Origin: Myxococcota bacterium
Lineage (GTDB): Bacteria; Myxococcota_A; UBA9160; UBA6930
Direction: 5' to 3'
NCBI GenBank assembly: GCA_030065975.1
Contig: JASJCN010000015.1
Location: 1-32,744 of the forward strand
DNA: 32,744 bases
Translations under genes and position numbers: made by a program
In this document: positions 8,054 through 15,508 of the stretch, piece by piece
Layout of the letters: each line of letters opens with the position of its first letter
How positions within the stretch are numbered: the first letter of the stretch is position 1
Notes under the pieces: model-generated
What the model saw: only the letters and a program-made list of their open reading frames with translations
What the model was told of the DNA's origin: nothing
The model's database searches: none

Positions 8054-8677
8054 ATGACGATCGAGATCCACGGCGGAAAGCCCTCTCCCTTCGCCCGCAA
8101 GGTGATCGTGGCGTGTGAAGAGAAGGGGATCGCGTACGAGTCCAAGGACCTGATTCCCTTCCCCAAGTCCCCCGAGCTGCTGGCGTTGAACCCGCTCGGG
8201 AAGATCCCGGTGTTGAAGGACGGTGACTTCACGATCCCCGACTCGTCGGTGATCGTGGCCTACCTCGAGCGCACCGGGGGCGGCCCGAAGCTCTACCCCG
8301 AGGACGCGAAGGAGTACGCGCGCGCGCTCTTCGCCGAGGAGTACGCGGACACCAAGGGGATCGAGATCACGAGCCCCTTCCTCTGGGAGCGCTTCATCAA
8401 GCCGAAGCTGATGCAGGCCGGCGACCCCGACGAGGAGCGGCTCGCGAGCGTGCGCGAGGAGCAGCTGCCGATCTTCCTCGACCATCTGGAGGGGCAGCTC
8501 GAAGAGGGCGCGACCACCCTGCTCTCGGGCTTCTCCATCGCCGACGTCGCCATGGGCGTGCAGCTCCAGAACCTCGAGATCGCGGGCGAGAGCGTCGACG
8601 CCAGCCGCTGGCCTCGCACCGCGCACTACGCCTCGGCGCTGCTCGGACGTCCCTCCTTCAAGGCGGCCCATCCCTAG
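8054..8677 (+). CDS. Glutathione S-transferase family protein
   Basis: A 207-residue protein with a thioredoxin-fold N-domain and a helical C-domain. SPFARKV at 11-17 places Ser11 where the catalytic Ser/Cys of bacterial GSTs lies. GKIPVL has the cis-proline at 52, and IPDSS (61-65) gives the acid-Ser pair that binds the glutamyl end of glutathione. FSIADVAMG near the C-terminus is the conserved N-capping motif of the helical domain. Expected role: conjugation to glutathione or thiol-dependent isomerisation; substrate unknown. AAAGGAG is six bases before the ATG. The next gene begins two bases after its stop. Confidence 0.92.
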   Translation: MTIEIHGGKPSPFARKVIVACEEKGIAYESKDLIPFPKSPELLALNPLGKIPVLKDGDFTIPDSSVIVAYLERTGGGPKLYPEDAKEYARALFAEEYADTKGIEITSPFLWERFIKPKLMQAGDPDEERLASVREEQLPIFLDHLEGQLEEGATTLLSGFSIADVAMGVQLQNLEIAGESVDASRWPRTAHYASALLGRPSFKAAHP

Positions 8678-8679
8678 AG

Positions 8680-9024
8680 ATGCAGTACGCCCTGCTGCTC
8701 TACAGCAAGGAGACGGACCTCCCCGATGCCATGCCCGACGCGGACCGCGAGGCCTTCTACGCCGAGTTCCGCGAGTTCGTGGCCGCCCTCCAGAAGGAGG
8801 GCGCCTTCCTCGGGGCCCAGCGTCTCGAGGTCGCGGGAACGGCGGTGAGCGTGCGCGTGGAGCAGGGCGAGGCCCTCGTCAGCGACGGCCCCTTCGCCGA
8901 GACGAAGGAGATCCTGGCCGGCTTCTTCCTGCTCGAGTGTCCCGACCAGGAAACCGCCGTGGCCTGGGCGAAGCGGATCCCCTCCGCGCGGATCGGGACC
9001 GTCGAGGTACGCCCGGTGCGTTAG
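8680..9024 (+). CDS. YCII/DGPF-domain protein
   Basis: A 114-residue protein starting two bases after the GST stop and probably translated by coupling, since no separate ribosome site is visible. It begins MQYALLLYSKE and carries SDGPFAETKEILAGFFLLE, the signature of the YCII-related DGPF family (ferredoxin-like alpha/beta fold, often dimeric). Such proteins are often encoded next to ECF sigma factors or small metabolic enzymes. No reaction is established for most of them and none is claimed here. Confidence 0.9.
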   Translation: MQYALLLYSKETDLPDAMPDADREAFYAEFREFVAALQKEGAFLGAQRLEVAGTAVSVRVEQGEALVSDGPFAETKEILAGFFLLECPDQETAVAWAKRIPSARIGTVEVRPVR

Positions 9025-9057
9025 GCGTCAGGCCGAACTCTTGCGGGCCTGGGAGGA

Positions 9058-9129
9058 GGCGGAGTCGGGTCAGGTCCGTCTCCGACGAGAATCGGGTGAT
9101 GTCGTCGCCGGACCGGACCCGACTCCGCT
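9058..9129. repeat. Long near-perfect hairpin between convergent genes
   Basis: Bases 9059-9078 (GCGGAGTCGGGTCAGGTCCG) pair with 9109-9128 at 19 of 20 positions, the exception being A9072 against G9115. After a small internal loop a second stem, CGACGA (9083-9088) with TCGTCG (9102-9107), closes a 13-base loop. It lies between the ends of the YCII gene (9024, plus) and the methyltransferase gene (9171, minus). No T-run flanks it on either strand, so it is not a textbook intrinsic terminator, but it could stop or protect both transcripts. Confidence 0.85.
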
Positions 9130-9170
9130 CACGCAGCTCGGGAGCCGCACGCCTCGGCCGCAGGCCGCAC

Positions 9171-9965
9171 TCAGGCGGCGGCGGCGAGGGTCGGGCGCGG
9201 CCGACCGGCCAGCACGACCACATCGGCCAGGGAGGGGACCGCGTCGGCCAGGCGATCGAGCCCCCGCAGTGCCGCGTCCGCCGCCGACTCGGGCATCCTC
9301 TGCACGGCGCGGTTCCAGCTGGGCAGGCCCCACAGCATGGACACGCCGCGAACCTCCTCGAGCTCCACGTGGCGCGACATCTGCTCGCGCATGAGCTCGA
9401 TCTCGTAGCGGGTGAAGTGGTCGGCAGGCACGTCGTAGTGACGTCGCCCGCGCCGGACCGGCCGCGACAGGATGCCCTCGCGCAGGTCGTCGGCCCGGCG
9501 AGCCGCACGGCAGGCGAGGGAGTCGAAGTTCGCGATCGCGAGCACGACGCGGCCGCCGGGCGCCGTCACCCGGGCCATCTCCGCGATCGCGCGCTCGGGC
9601 TGGTCGAAGTGGTCGAGCGCCCCCTTGCAGAAGCTCGCGTCGAAGAAGTCGTCGGGGAACGGCAGCGCGTCGGACCAGCCGCGAACCCAGTGCGGCAGGG
9701 GGCCCGTGGCCTCGCCGCTCTTCAGCCGCGCCCAGGCCGTCATGCGCGCCGAGGGCTCGGCACCGACCACCGAGGCACCCTGCGCACACAGAGCGATGGC
9801 GTCCTGACCGAAGCCGCTGGCCACGTCCAGGATCCGCTTCCCCGGCCCCGGGCGGGTGAGCTCCAGGGTCAGATCCGTCATCCGATCGAACAGGTACTCG
9901 CTGTCGCGCGTAGTTCCGGTGGGGATGACGTCCGACATGTCCCGGTCGAGGTCGACGACACGCAT
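9171..9965 (-). CDS. Class I SAM-dependent methyltransferase
   Basis: A 264-residue protein. Motif I is RILDVASGFGQDA (44-56), with Glu70 (VVGAEPS) as the ribose-binding acid. LPFPDDFFDASFCKGALDHF covers motifs II/III, and APGGRVVLAIANFD follows. This is the UbiE/Methyltransf_11 type, acting on small molecules or lipids; the acceptor is not predictable. The ATG at 9965-9963 has only a modest AGGG upstream. The gene starts 40 bases from the divergent coiled-coil membrane protein, so the two probably share a promoter region. Its 3' end faces the long hairpin at 9058-9129. Confidence 0.88.
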   Translation of the reverse strand: MRVVDLDRDMSDVIPTGTTRDSEYLFDRMTDLTLELTRPGPGKRILDVASGFGQDAIALCAQGASVVGAEPSARMTAWARLKSGEATGPLPHWVRGWSDALPFPDDFFDASFCKGALDHFDQPERAIAEMARVTAPGGRVVLAIANFDSLACRAARRADDLREGILSRPVRRGRRHYDVPADHFTRYEIELMREQMSRHVELEEVRGVSMLWGLPSWNRAVQRMPESAADAALRGLDRLADAVPSLADVVVLAGRPRPTLAAAA

Positions 9966-10005
9966 GGCGCCAGACCCTAGCGAAACCGGTACCCTCGGGG
10001 GATCG

Positions 10006-11403
10006 ATGCAGAAAATGGTCGAAGCCGACGCCCGCGAGCGCGCCCAGACGGACCCGGACCCGGACACGGACACCAACCCGGACCTGGACCCGGACCCGGA
10101 CACGAGCACGAATCGCGAGACGGCCCCGCAGAGCCCGCTGGCCGCCCCGACGAAGCCCGGGCCCGCGGGCGGCGCGGGGGATGCTCCCGATGCCGATCCC
10201 GTCGCCGGGCTCGAGGCCCTGGAGGGACGGACCGCCCTCGAGCGGCTCGCGTCCTTCCGCTTCACCTACATCGCCATCTTCCTGTTCGTGGTCGCCTACA
10301 TCTTCACCATCGAGGGTCTCGAGCGGGCGCTGTGGATGGACTTCCAGGCCCGCGTGGTGGAGGCGACGCAGGTTCCGCCGGACGTCGCCAACCCCGCCCA
10401 GGAGATCCAGAACCGCATCGGGGCGGTCAAGCGCGACTCGATCTGGCCGGGGCTCGGCGTGAGCGTGCGGCCCATCGTGCTCGGGAGGGACGGCCTCACC
10501 CTGCTGTACGCCGGGAGCCGCCCTCCTCCGGCCTCCATCGATCCGGTGCCGGCCGCGGACCTGCTGCCGGCGCTGGTCGACGTCGACGTCACGGTCTCGC
10601 ACAACACCCTGCTCGCCAACGGCATCCTGCTGCTCTACGGCTCGCTGCTGATCACCACCCTCTATCTCTACACCCGCCGGCTCACGACGCGGGCCGAGGC
10701 GCGGATCGAGGAGGTCACCCGGGCGCGCGACGCGGGTCGCGAACGCGCCCAGTCGATCGAGGGCGAGCTCCGCGCGGTGCGCGACCGCCTCGCCACGGTC
10801 GAGCCCGAGAACGAGAGCTTTGCCGGGGAGATCCAGGGCCTGCGCGACGAGCGTGCGCGGCTCCGCGACGCCCTCGCCTCGCTCGAGCACCGCGAGCGCG
10901 AGCTCATGGCCCAGTCCTCCGAGGCCCGTGACTCCCTCGAGAGCGAGCGCCGCGCGCTCGAGGAGCTGCTCGAGGAGGCCGTCCACGACGTCGAGCAGCG
11001 CGACGAGGAGATCCGCTCGCTGCAGAAGCTCGCCAAGCGGGCCGGTCGCGAGAAGGGCAAGGACGAGGAGATCTGGAGTCGCCGCCTGCGAACCCTCTAC
11101 CGCGACCTCGAGGTCGACGAGCGAGCCATCTCGGACCTCGCCGGCCTCGGCGACGAGAGCCTGCGCCTGAAGGCGGAGGAGGCGCTCAAGCGCCTGCACG
11201 ACGAGCCCGAGGGCGCGGCGGTCCGGCGCAAGCTGGGCGGGCTGCCCACCCACCTCTCGATCTTCGAGCTGGGCTTCGCCGGCAAGGGCCGCATCTACTA
11301 CACGCGCGGACAGAGCCGCCGCCACCGGATCCTCCTGATCGGCGGCAAGAACTCCCAGAAGCCCGACCTCGAGTACCTGAGCCGCCTGCCCAAGGGCACC
11401 TGA
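10006..11403 (+). CDS. Two-TM coiled-coil protein with RelE/HigB-like C-terminal domain
   Basis: A 465-residue protein I do not recognise as a named family. In order: an acidic tail with DP/DT repeats (16-33) and Ala/Pro-rich stretch, TM1 (about 87-102, TYIAIFLFVVAYIFT), an extracytoplasmic segment of about 100 residues, TM2 (about 202-222), a long charged coiled coil (about 226-350) and a C-terminal domain (about 395-463). The last part, PEGAAVRRKLGGL, then ELGFAGKGRIYYTRG, HRILLIGGKNSQKPD, follows the strand and basic-residue pattern of RelE/HigB (Gp49-like) toxins. That assignment is by pattern only. No antitoxin gene is adjacent. The ATG at 10006 has a poor ribosome site (GGGGGA); an alternative ATG is at 10015. 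A -10-like TACCCT at 9990-9995 suggests a very short leader. Confidence 0.8.
   Translation: MQKMVEADARERAQTDPDPDTDTNPDLDPDPDTSTNRETAPQSPLAAPTKPGPAGGAGDAPDADPVAGLEALEGRTALERLASFRFTYIAIFLFVVAYIFTIEGLERALWMDFQARVVEATQVPPDVANPAQEIQNRIGAVKRDSIWPGLGVSVRPIVLGRDGLTLLYAGSRPPPASIDPVPAADLLPALVDVDVTVSHNTLLANGILLLYGSLLITTLYLYTRRLTTRAEARIEEVTRARDAGRERAQSIEGELRAVRDRLATVEPENESFAGEIQGLRDERARLRDALASLEHRERELMAQSSEARDSLESERRALEELLEEAVHDVEQRDEEIRSLQKLAKRAGREKGKDEEIWSRRLRTLYRDLEVDERAISDLAGLGDESLRLKAEEALKRLHDEPEGAAVRRKLGGLPTHLSIFELGFAGKGRIYYTRGQSRRHRILLIGGKNSQKPDLEYLSRLPKGT
10051..10104 (+). repeat. Imperfect hexanucleotide repeat coding DP/DT
   Basis: Near-identical six-base units (gacccg, gacacg, gacctg, aacccg) run through codons 16-33 of the coiled-coil protein and encode DPDPDTDTNPDLDPDPDT. 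Copy number probably varies between strains. The encoded tail is acidic, disordered and cytoplasmic if the two-TM topology holds. Confidence 0.8.
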
Positions 11404-11460
11404 GCGACTCCCGTTGCGTGAGACGTGGGGCGTGGGGCGTGGCACACCAGGCGCCCGGCG

Positions 11461-11850
11461 TCACACGAGGTCGAGGGCGGCGCGGATCTCCCGCTTCAGC
11501 TCCTGATCGTCCCAGGGCTTCGAGACGAGCGCAGACAGCCCGAGCCGCACCCGCTCGGGCTCGTCGATCGACTCGGGCCATCCCGTGAGCAGGATCCGTC
11601 GCACGCTCGGATGCCGCGCCGCGATCTCCCCGATCAGCTCGATGCCGCTGCAGCCGGGCATCTTCTGGTCGGAGACCACCAGCCGGATCGGGTCGGCGTC
11701 CTCGCGGGCGTTGCGATCCAGCGCGGCCAGGGCCTCCGCCGCGGAGCCGGCGGTCTCTACGCTCACGGGCTCGCGGCGCAGGCTGCGCTGCAGCGCGGAG
11801 AGGATCCGGGGCTCGTCGTCGACGAGCAGGACCCGCGGGCCCTCGCTCAC
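11461..11850 (-). CDS. Single-domain response regulator (receiver only)
   Basis: A 129-residue receiver with no output domain. The acidic pair is in LLVDDEP (8-14), the phospho-acceptor is the Asp in VVSDQKMPG, the switch Thr is in ILLTGW and the invariant Lys is in SKPWDDQEL. DQKMPG together with KPWDD is typical of RpfG/PAS-linked receivers. The GTG start at 11850 overlaps the histidine kinase stop by four bases (GTGA) and has no ribosome site of its own, so it is translationally coupled to the kinase and probably its phosphoryl-group target or sink. Last gene of a three-gene minus-strand operon. Confidence 0.92.
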   Translation of the reverse strand: MSEGPRVLLVDDEPRILSALQRSLRREPVSVETAGSAAEALAALDRNAREDADPIRLVVSDQKMPGCSGIELIGEIAARHPSVRRILLTGWPESIDEPERVRLGLSALVSKPWDDQELKREIRAALDLV

Positions 11851-13835
11851 GGCGTTTCGGGTGAGCCGCCTTGCGGCGGCTCCACCGGAAGGCGAACGCG
11901 GAACGTGGCACCCTCGCCCTCCGGGCTCGCGACCGAGAGCTCTCCGCCGTGGCGACGCACCAGCGTGTACGTGGTGGCCAGGCCGAGGCCGGTCCCCTCG
12001 CCCACCTCCTTCGTGGTGAAGAAGGGCTCGAAGATGCGCTCGCGCACCTCGGGCGGAATGCCGCTGCCGTTGTCGGTGACCTCCACCACGACGCTCCCCC
12101 CCTCGGCCCGCGTGTGGAGGCGGATCTCGCCGCGGATCCCCTCGGCCCCCATGCGCTGCTCGACCGCCTGGGTCGCGTTCACCAGCAGGTTCATCCACAC
12201 CTGCTTGAGCTGCATGGGGTAGCAGGAGACGGGAGGCAGATCGCCGTAGTCCTTCGTGAGCTTCACGGAGTGCTTCATCATGGTCCAGACGATGTTCGCC
12301 GTGGAGTCGAGCGCCTTGTTGATGTCCGCGAGGGTGCGTTCCGCCGTGTCCTGGTGCGAGAAGGCGCGCAGGTCCTGGACGATGTGGCGCACCCGCTCGG
12401 AGCCCTCGAGCGACTCGCGCACGGCCTTGCCGAGGTCGTCGACCAGGAAGTCCGCCTCCACCTCCTCGACGGTCGCGTCGAACAGCTCCGCCGCGCGCCG
12501 GAGCTCGGGCGTCGCCGGCGCGTCGCCGATCGCGCGCCGCAGGCCGCGGACCTGATCCCACACGCGCGTGAGGTCGTCCACGTACTCGGAGACCTGGTAG
12601 AGATTCGCATGGACGAAGCCCATGGGATTGTTGATCTCGTGGGCCACGCCGGCGGCGAGCTGGCCGATGGACGCCATCTTCTCCGTCTGGAGCACCTGGC
12701 GCTGGAGCTGCTTGAGCTCGGAGAGATCCTGCAGGATCGCGACGGCGCCGCGCGGGCTCCCGCCCTCGTCGTGGAGCGGCGCGGCGGCGACGGCCACGGG
12801 CGCGGACGCCCCATCGGGCCGCCGTACCACGATCTCGACCCCGCGGATGCGCTCGCCGCGCTCGAGAACGGCGACCAGCAGGTCGCGGCCCGTGTCGCCC
12901 TGGATCCAGGCCCGGGCGTCCCGGCCCTCGGGCGAGGCGTCCCCGAGGAGCTCCAGGGCGCCCGGGTTGGCGAAGCGGACATGGCCCGTGGAATCGAGCA
13001 TCAACACGGCACCGTTCATGTTCTGGATGAGGTCTTCGTTGGTCCTCCGCAGATGTCCGACCTGGCGCAGCAGGTCCTCCACCTCGGTGACCTCGGAGAC
13101 CAGCAGCAGCGAGCGCCCTTCGGAGAGCGGAGCGGCCCGCAGGTCGAAGGCCCGGCCGGCCGCGTCGCCCTTCGCGAAGCGCGGCCCGGCACCGTTCCCC
13201 CGCGCCGCCTCCCGCCACACGGCCTCGGCGACGCTCCACAGCGAATCGGGCAGGAGCTCCCGGAGCGGACGCCCGGCGCTCGCCTCGACCGAGCGGCCAC
13301 ACAGCCGCGAGAAGGCCGGGTTGGCGCGCAGCACGTTCCCCACCGCGTCGAGCACGGCGAGGGCCGTCGGGATCGCCTCGACCACGGTGCGCGACAGGTT
13401 CTCGAGCCACTGGATGCGGGCGTCGGCCTCGTTGCGGGCGCGCTCGGAGCGCACCCGGCGGATCTGGTCGAGCACCGCCACCGGCAGGATCGACTCGAAG
13501 TCGGGCCCTGCCCGCACGCAGTCGCGGGCGCCCTGGTCGAAGGCCTCGACCGCGGCCGCGTCCCCTCCGGTGCGGATCAGGAAGACGCCGGGGACGCCGG
13601 CGTGCGCCGCCTCGGCCAGCAGGGGCAAGGCCTCGGCGCCGACGCGCTCGTCGACCACGGCGCAGTCGTGGACGGCTCCGGCAAGCAGTCGGCGCAGCGC
13701 GTCGCGCTCGTGCACGACCTCGATGCGGGCCCCCTTGCCCAGGCGTTGCAGCGCGCGCAGCGTGGCCGGGTCTCGCTGATCGGCCTGCTGCGGCTCGACC
13801 ACCAGGACCCGCACGACCGGCTCGTCGGTCGACAC
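11847..13835 (-). CDS. Histidine kinase with degenerate receiver and two PAS domains
   Basis: A 662-residue soluble kinase. Residues about 7-127 resemble a receiver (RVLVVEP, VVDERV with Asp62) but the Lys segment is CVRAGPD instead of a K-P motif, so it is likely a pseudo-receiver. Two PAS-like domains follow (about 145-250 and 265-375). HisKA has GVAHEINNP with phospho-acceptor His399, and the HATPase domain shows NLLVNATQAVEQ, DNGSGIPPEV and EGTGLGLA. No membrane segment was seen, so it senses something cytoplasmic. The GTG start at 13835 has GGGGGG three to eight bases upstream. It lies 30 bases after the sigma-54 regulator RR1 and overlaps the single-domain receiver, so it sits between two potential partners. 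Confidence 0.93.
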   Translation of the reverse strand: MSTDEPVVRVLVVEPQQADQRDPATLRALQRLGKGARIEVVHERDALRRLLAGAVHDCAVVDERVGAEALPLLAEAAHAGVPGVFLIRTGGDAAAVEAFDQGARDCVRAGPDFESILPVAVLDQIRRVRSERARNEADARIQWLENLSRTVVEAIPTALAVLDAVGNVLRANPAFSRLCGRSVEASAGRPLRELLPDSLWSVAEAVWREAARGNGAGPRFAKGDAAGRAFDLRAAPLSEGRSLLLVSEVTEVEDLLRQVGHLRRTNEDLIQNMNGAVLMLDSTGHVRFANPGALELLGDASPEGRDARAWIQGDTGRDLLVAVLERGERIRGVEIVVRRPDGASAPVAVAAAPLHDEGGSPRGAVAILQDLSELKQLQRQVLQTEKMASIGQLAAGVAHEINNPMGFVHANLYQVSEYVDDLTRVWDQVRGLRRAIGDAPATPELRRAAELFDATVEEVEADFLVDDLGKAVRESLEGSERVRHIVQDLRAFSHQDTAERTLADINKALDSTANIVWTMMKHSVKLTKDYGDLPPVSCYPMQLKQVWMNLLVNATQAVEQRMGAEGIRGEIRLHTRAEGGSVVVEVTDNGSGIPPEVRERIFEPFFTTKEVGEGTGLGLATTYTLVRRHGGELSVASPEGEGATFRVRLPVEPPQGGSPETP

Positions 13836-13865
13836 GTTCCCCCCCGTCCCTGTCTCGGCGGGAAA

Positions 13866-15386
13866 TTACCGGATGTACTCGACGGACCCAACGGCTCGCG
13901 GCGCCTGACCCGCCGGCTCCGAGCTCGCTTCCGGCCCTTCCGGCCCCTCCGAGTGAGACCGCGCGCGGCGCAGGGGCTCGATGCCGTGGCGTTGCAGCTT
14001 GCGGTAGATCGTCGAGCGCCCGATCCCGAGCCGGCGCGCCGCCTCGGTCGCGTCGCCCTCCGACTCGCGCAGCGCGCGCTCGAGGACGCAGCGCTCGTAC
14101 GCCGAGAGCGAGAGCGGCAGCCCCGCAGGCGCGTCGGCGCTCGCAGCGCCTACGCCGCCTTCGCCGCGGATGGGCCCGCCCAGGGAGAGATCGCTCTTGC
14201 AGAGTCGATCGCCGTGGGCCAGGGCCAGGCCCGACTCGATGGCGTTCTCGAGCTCGCGGACGTTGCCCGGCCAGTCGTAGCGGACGAGCGTCTCGAGGGC
14301 GTCGGGCTCGAGGCTGCGAACGCGCGAGCCCTCGCGAAGGTGCTTCGCCAGGAAGTGTCGGGCCAGCAGCGGTACGTCCTCGCGGCGCTCGCGAAGCGGC
14401 GGCACCTCGATGCGCACGACGTTCAGCCGGTAGTAGAGATCCCGCCGGAACGAGCCGTCCTCCACCATCGCCGAGAGGTCGCGGTGGGTGGCGCAGACGA
14501 TGCGGATGTCCACGGGAACGGCGGCGCGGGCGCCGAGCGGCCGCACCTCCTTGTTCTGCAGGGCCCGCAGCAGCTTCGACTGGATGCTGTTCGGGATCTC
14601 CCCGATCTCGTCGAGGAAGAGCGTGCCGCCGTCGGCCACGCGGAAGAGCCCCGGCGCGCCGAGCGCCCCCGTGAATGCGCCGCGCTCATGGCCGAACAGC
14701 TCGCTCTCGATGATCGTCTCCGGCAGTGCACCGCAGTCGACCGGCACGAAGGGGCTGCCGCGTCGCGGGGACAGGCCGTGCACGATGCGCGCGAGCACCT
14801 CCTTGCCGGTCCCGCTCTCGCCCTGGATCAGCACGTGGCTCTCGTTGTGGCGCAGACTGCGCGCGGTCCGCATCAGCGCGCGCATCACCTGGGACTGACC
14901 GATCCACTCCGGCAGCTCGTCGCGCCCGGAGAGCTCGTCCTCGAGCTCGCGGTTGCGCGTCACGAGGCGGCGATGCTCGATGGCCCGCTGGACCGTGGTG
15001 CGCACGCGCACCACGTCCTCGAAGGGCTTCTCGAGATAGTCGAAGGCGCCGAGCCGCATGCAATCGACGGCGCTCGAGACGCTGGCATGGCCCGTCATCA
15101 CGATGACCTCGACGTCCGGGCGCTCGTGCTTCAGCCGCGAGAGGAGCTCCTCGCCCCGCTCTCCGGAGAGCCGCAGGTCGAGCAGCACCAGGTCGAGGTC
15201 CTCGGACTCGAGGTGGGGCTGCATCGCTTCCCAGCCGTCGGCCGTCGCGATCTCGTGCTCGTCGCCGCGGAGGATGCGCTGGATGGCCCGCAGGAGCAGG
15301 TCGTCGTCGTCCACCAGCAGCAGGCGACCGCGCGGAACCGACCGCTCCGGTCGGCGCGGGACCTGGGTGTCGCTGGGGGCCGCCAT
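13866..15386 (-). CDS. NtrC-type sigma-54-dependent response regulator (RR1)
   Basis: A 506-residue NtrC-family activator. Receiver (about 20-135): VDDDD, Asp70 in LVLLDLRL, switch Thr in VMTGHAS, Lys120 in YLEKPF. AAA+ domain: Walker A GESGTGKE (189-196), an intact sigma-54-contacting GAFTGA loop (236-241), Walker B TLFLDEIGE and the R-finger region FRRDLYYRLNV. C-terminal Fis-type HTH: GDATEAARRLGIGRSTIYRKLQ. It should activate sigma-54 promoters when phosphorylated. The start at 15386 (MAAPSD) lacks a strong ribosome site; upstream in-frame starts are possible. First gene of the RR1-kinase-receiver operon and divergent from RR2, with 122 bases between them. A DNA target is not evident. Confidence 0.93.
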   Translation of the reverse strand: MAAPSDTQVPRRPERSVPRGRLLLVDDDDLLLRAIQRILRGDEHEIATADGWEAMQPHLESEDLDLVLLDLRLSGERGEELLSRLKHERPDVEVIVMTGHASVSSAVDCMRLGAFDYLEKPFEDVVRVRTTVQRAIEHRRLVTRNRELEDELSGRDELPEWIGQSQVMRALMRTARSLRHNESHVLIQGESGTGKEVLARIVHGLSPRRGSPFVPVDCGALPETIIESELFGHERGAFTGALGAPGLFRVADGGTLFLDEIGEIPNSIQSKLLRALQNKEVRPLGARAAVPVDIRIVCATHRDLSAMVEDGSFRRDLYYRLNVVRIEVPPLRERREDVPLLARHFLAKHLREGSRVRSLEPDALETLVRYDWPGNVRELENAIESGLALAHGDRLCKSDLSLGGPIRGEGGVGAASADAPAGLPLSLSAYERCVLERALRESEGDATEAARRLGIGRSTIYRKLQRHGIEPLRRARSHSEGPEGPEASSEPAGQAPRAVGSVEYIR

Positions 15387-15452
15387 GGGGCTTTCATCGG
15401 AGCGAGCCAGGGGCCACTTGAATCCCCTCGAACCGCCCTGCGAAGCGCGCAT

Positions 15453-15481
15453 TTGAAGAGCCCGGTGGCGGTTCCTATGTT
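15453..15481 (+). promoter_or_regulatory. Candidate sigma-70 promoter for RR2
   Basis: TTGAAG (15453-15458) and TATGTT (15476-15481) are separated by exactly 17 bases, each matching four of six consensus positions, and the -10 ends 27 bases before the RR2 ATG at 15509. This is the clearest -35/-10 pair in the divergent RR1/RR2 region. Confidence 0.45.
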
Positions 15482-15508
15482 CCGCGCCGCCTCCCCGCGA
15501 AAGGCTCG

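Noticed and set aside
9041-9394. A small plus-strand gene after the YCII gene
   Set aside because: It runs through the long hairpin and antisense to the methyltransferase, with Arg/Pro/Ser-rich shadow composition.
11441-11458. TGGCACACCAGGCGCC as a sigma-54 promoter
   Set aside because: It has the TGGCAC half but no TTGC at the required 12-base GG-GC spacing, and lies between convergent gene ends.
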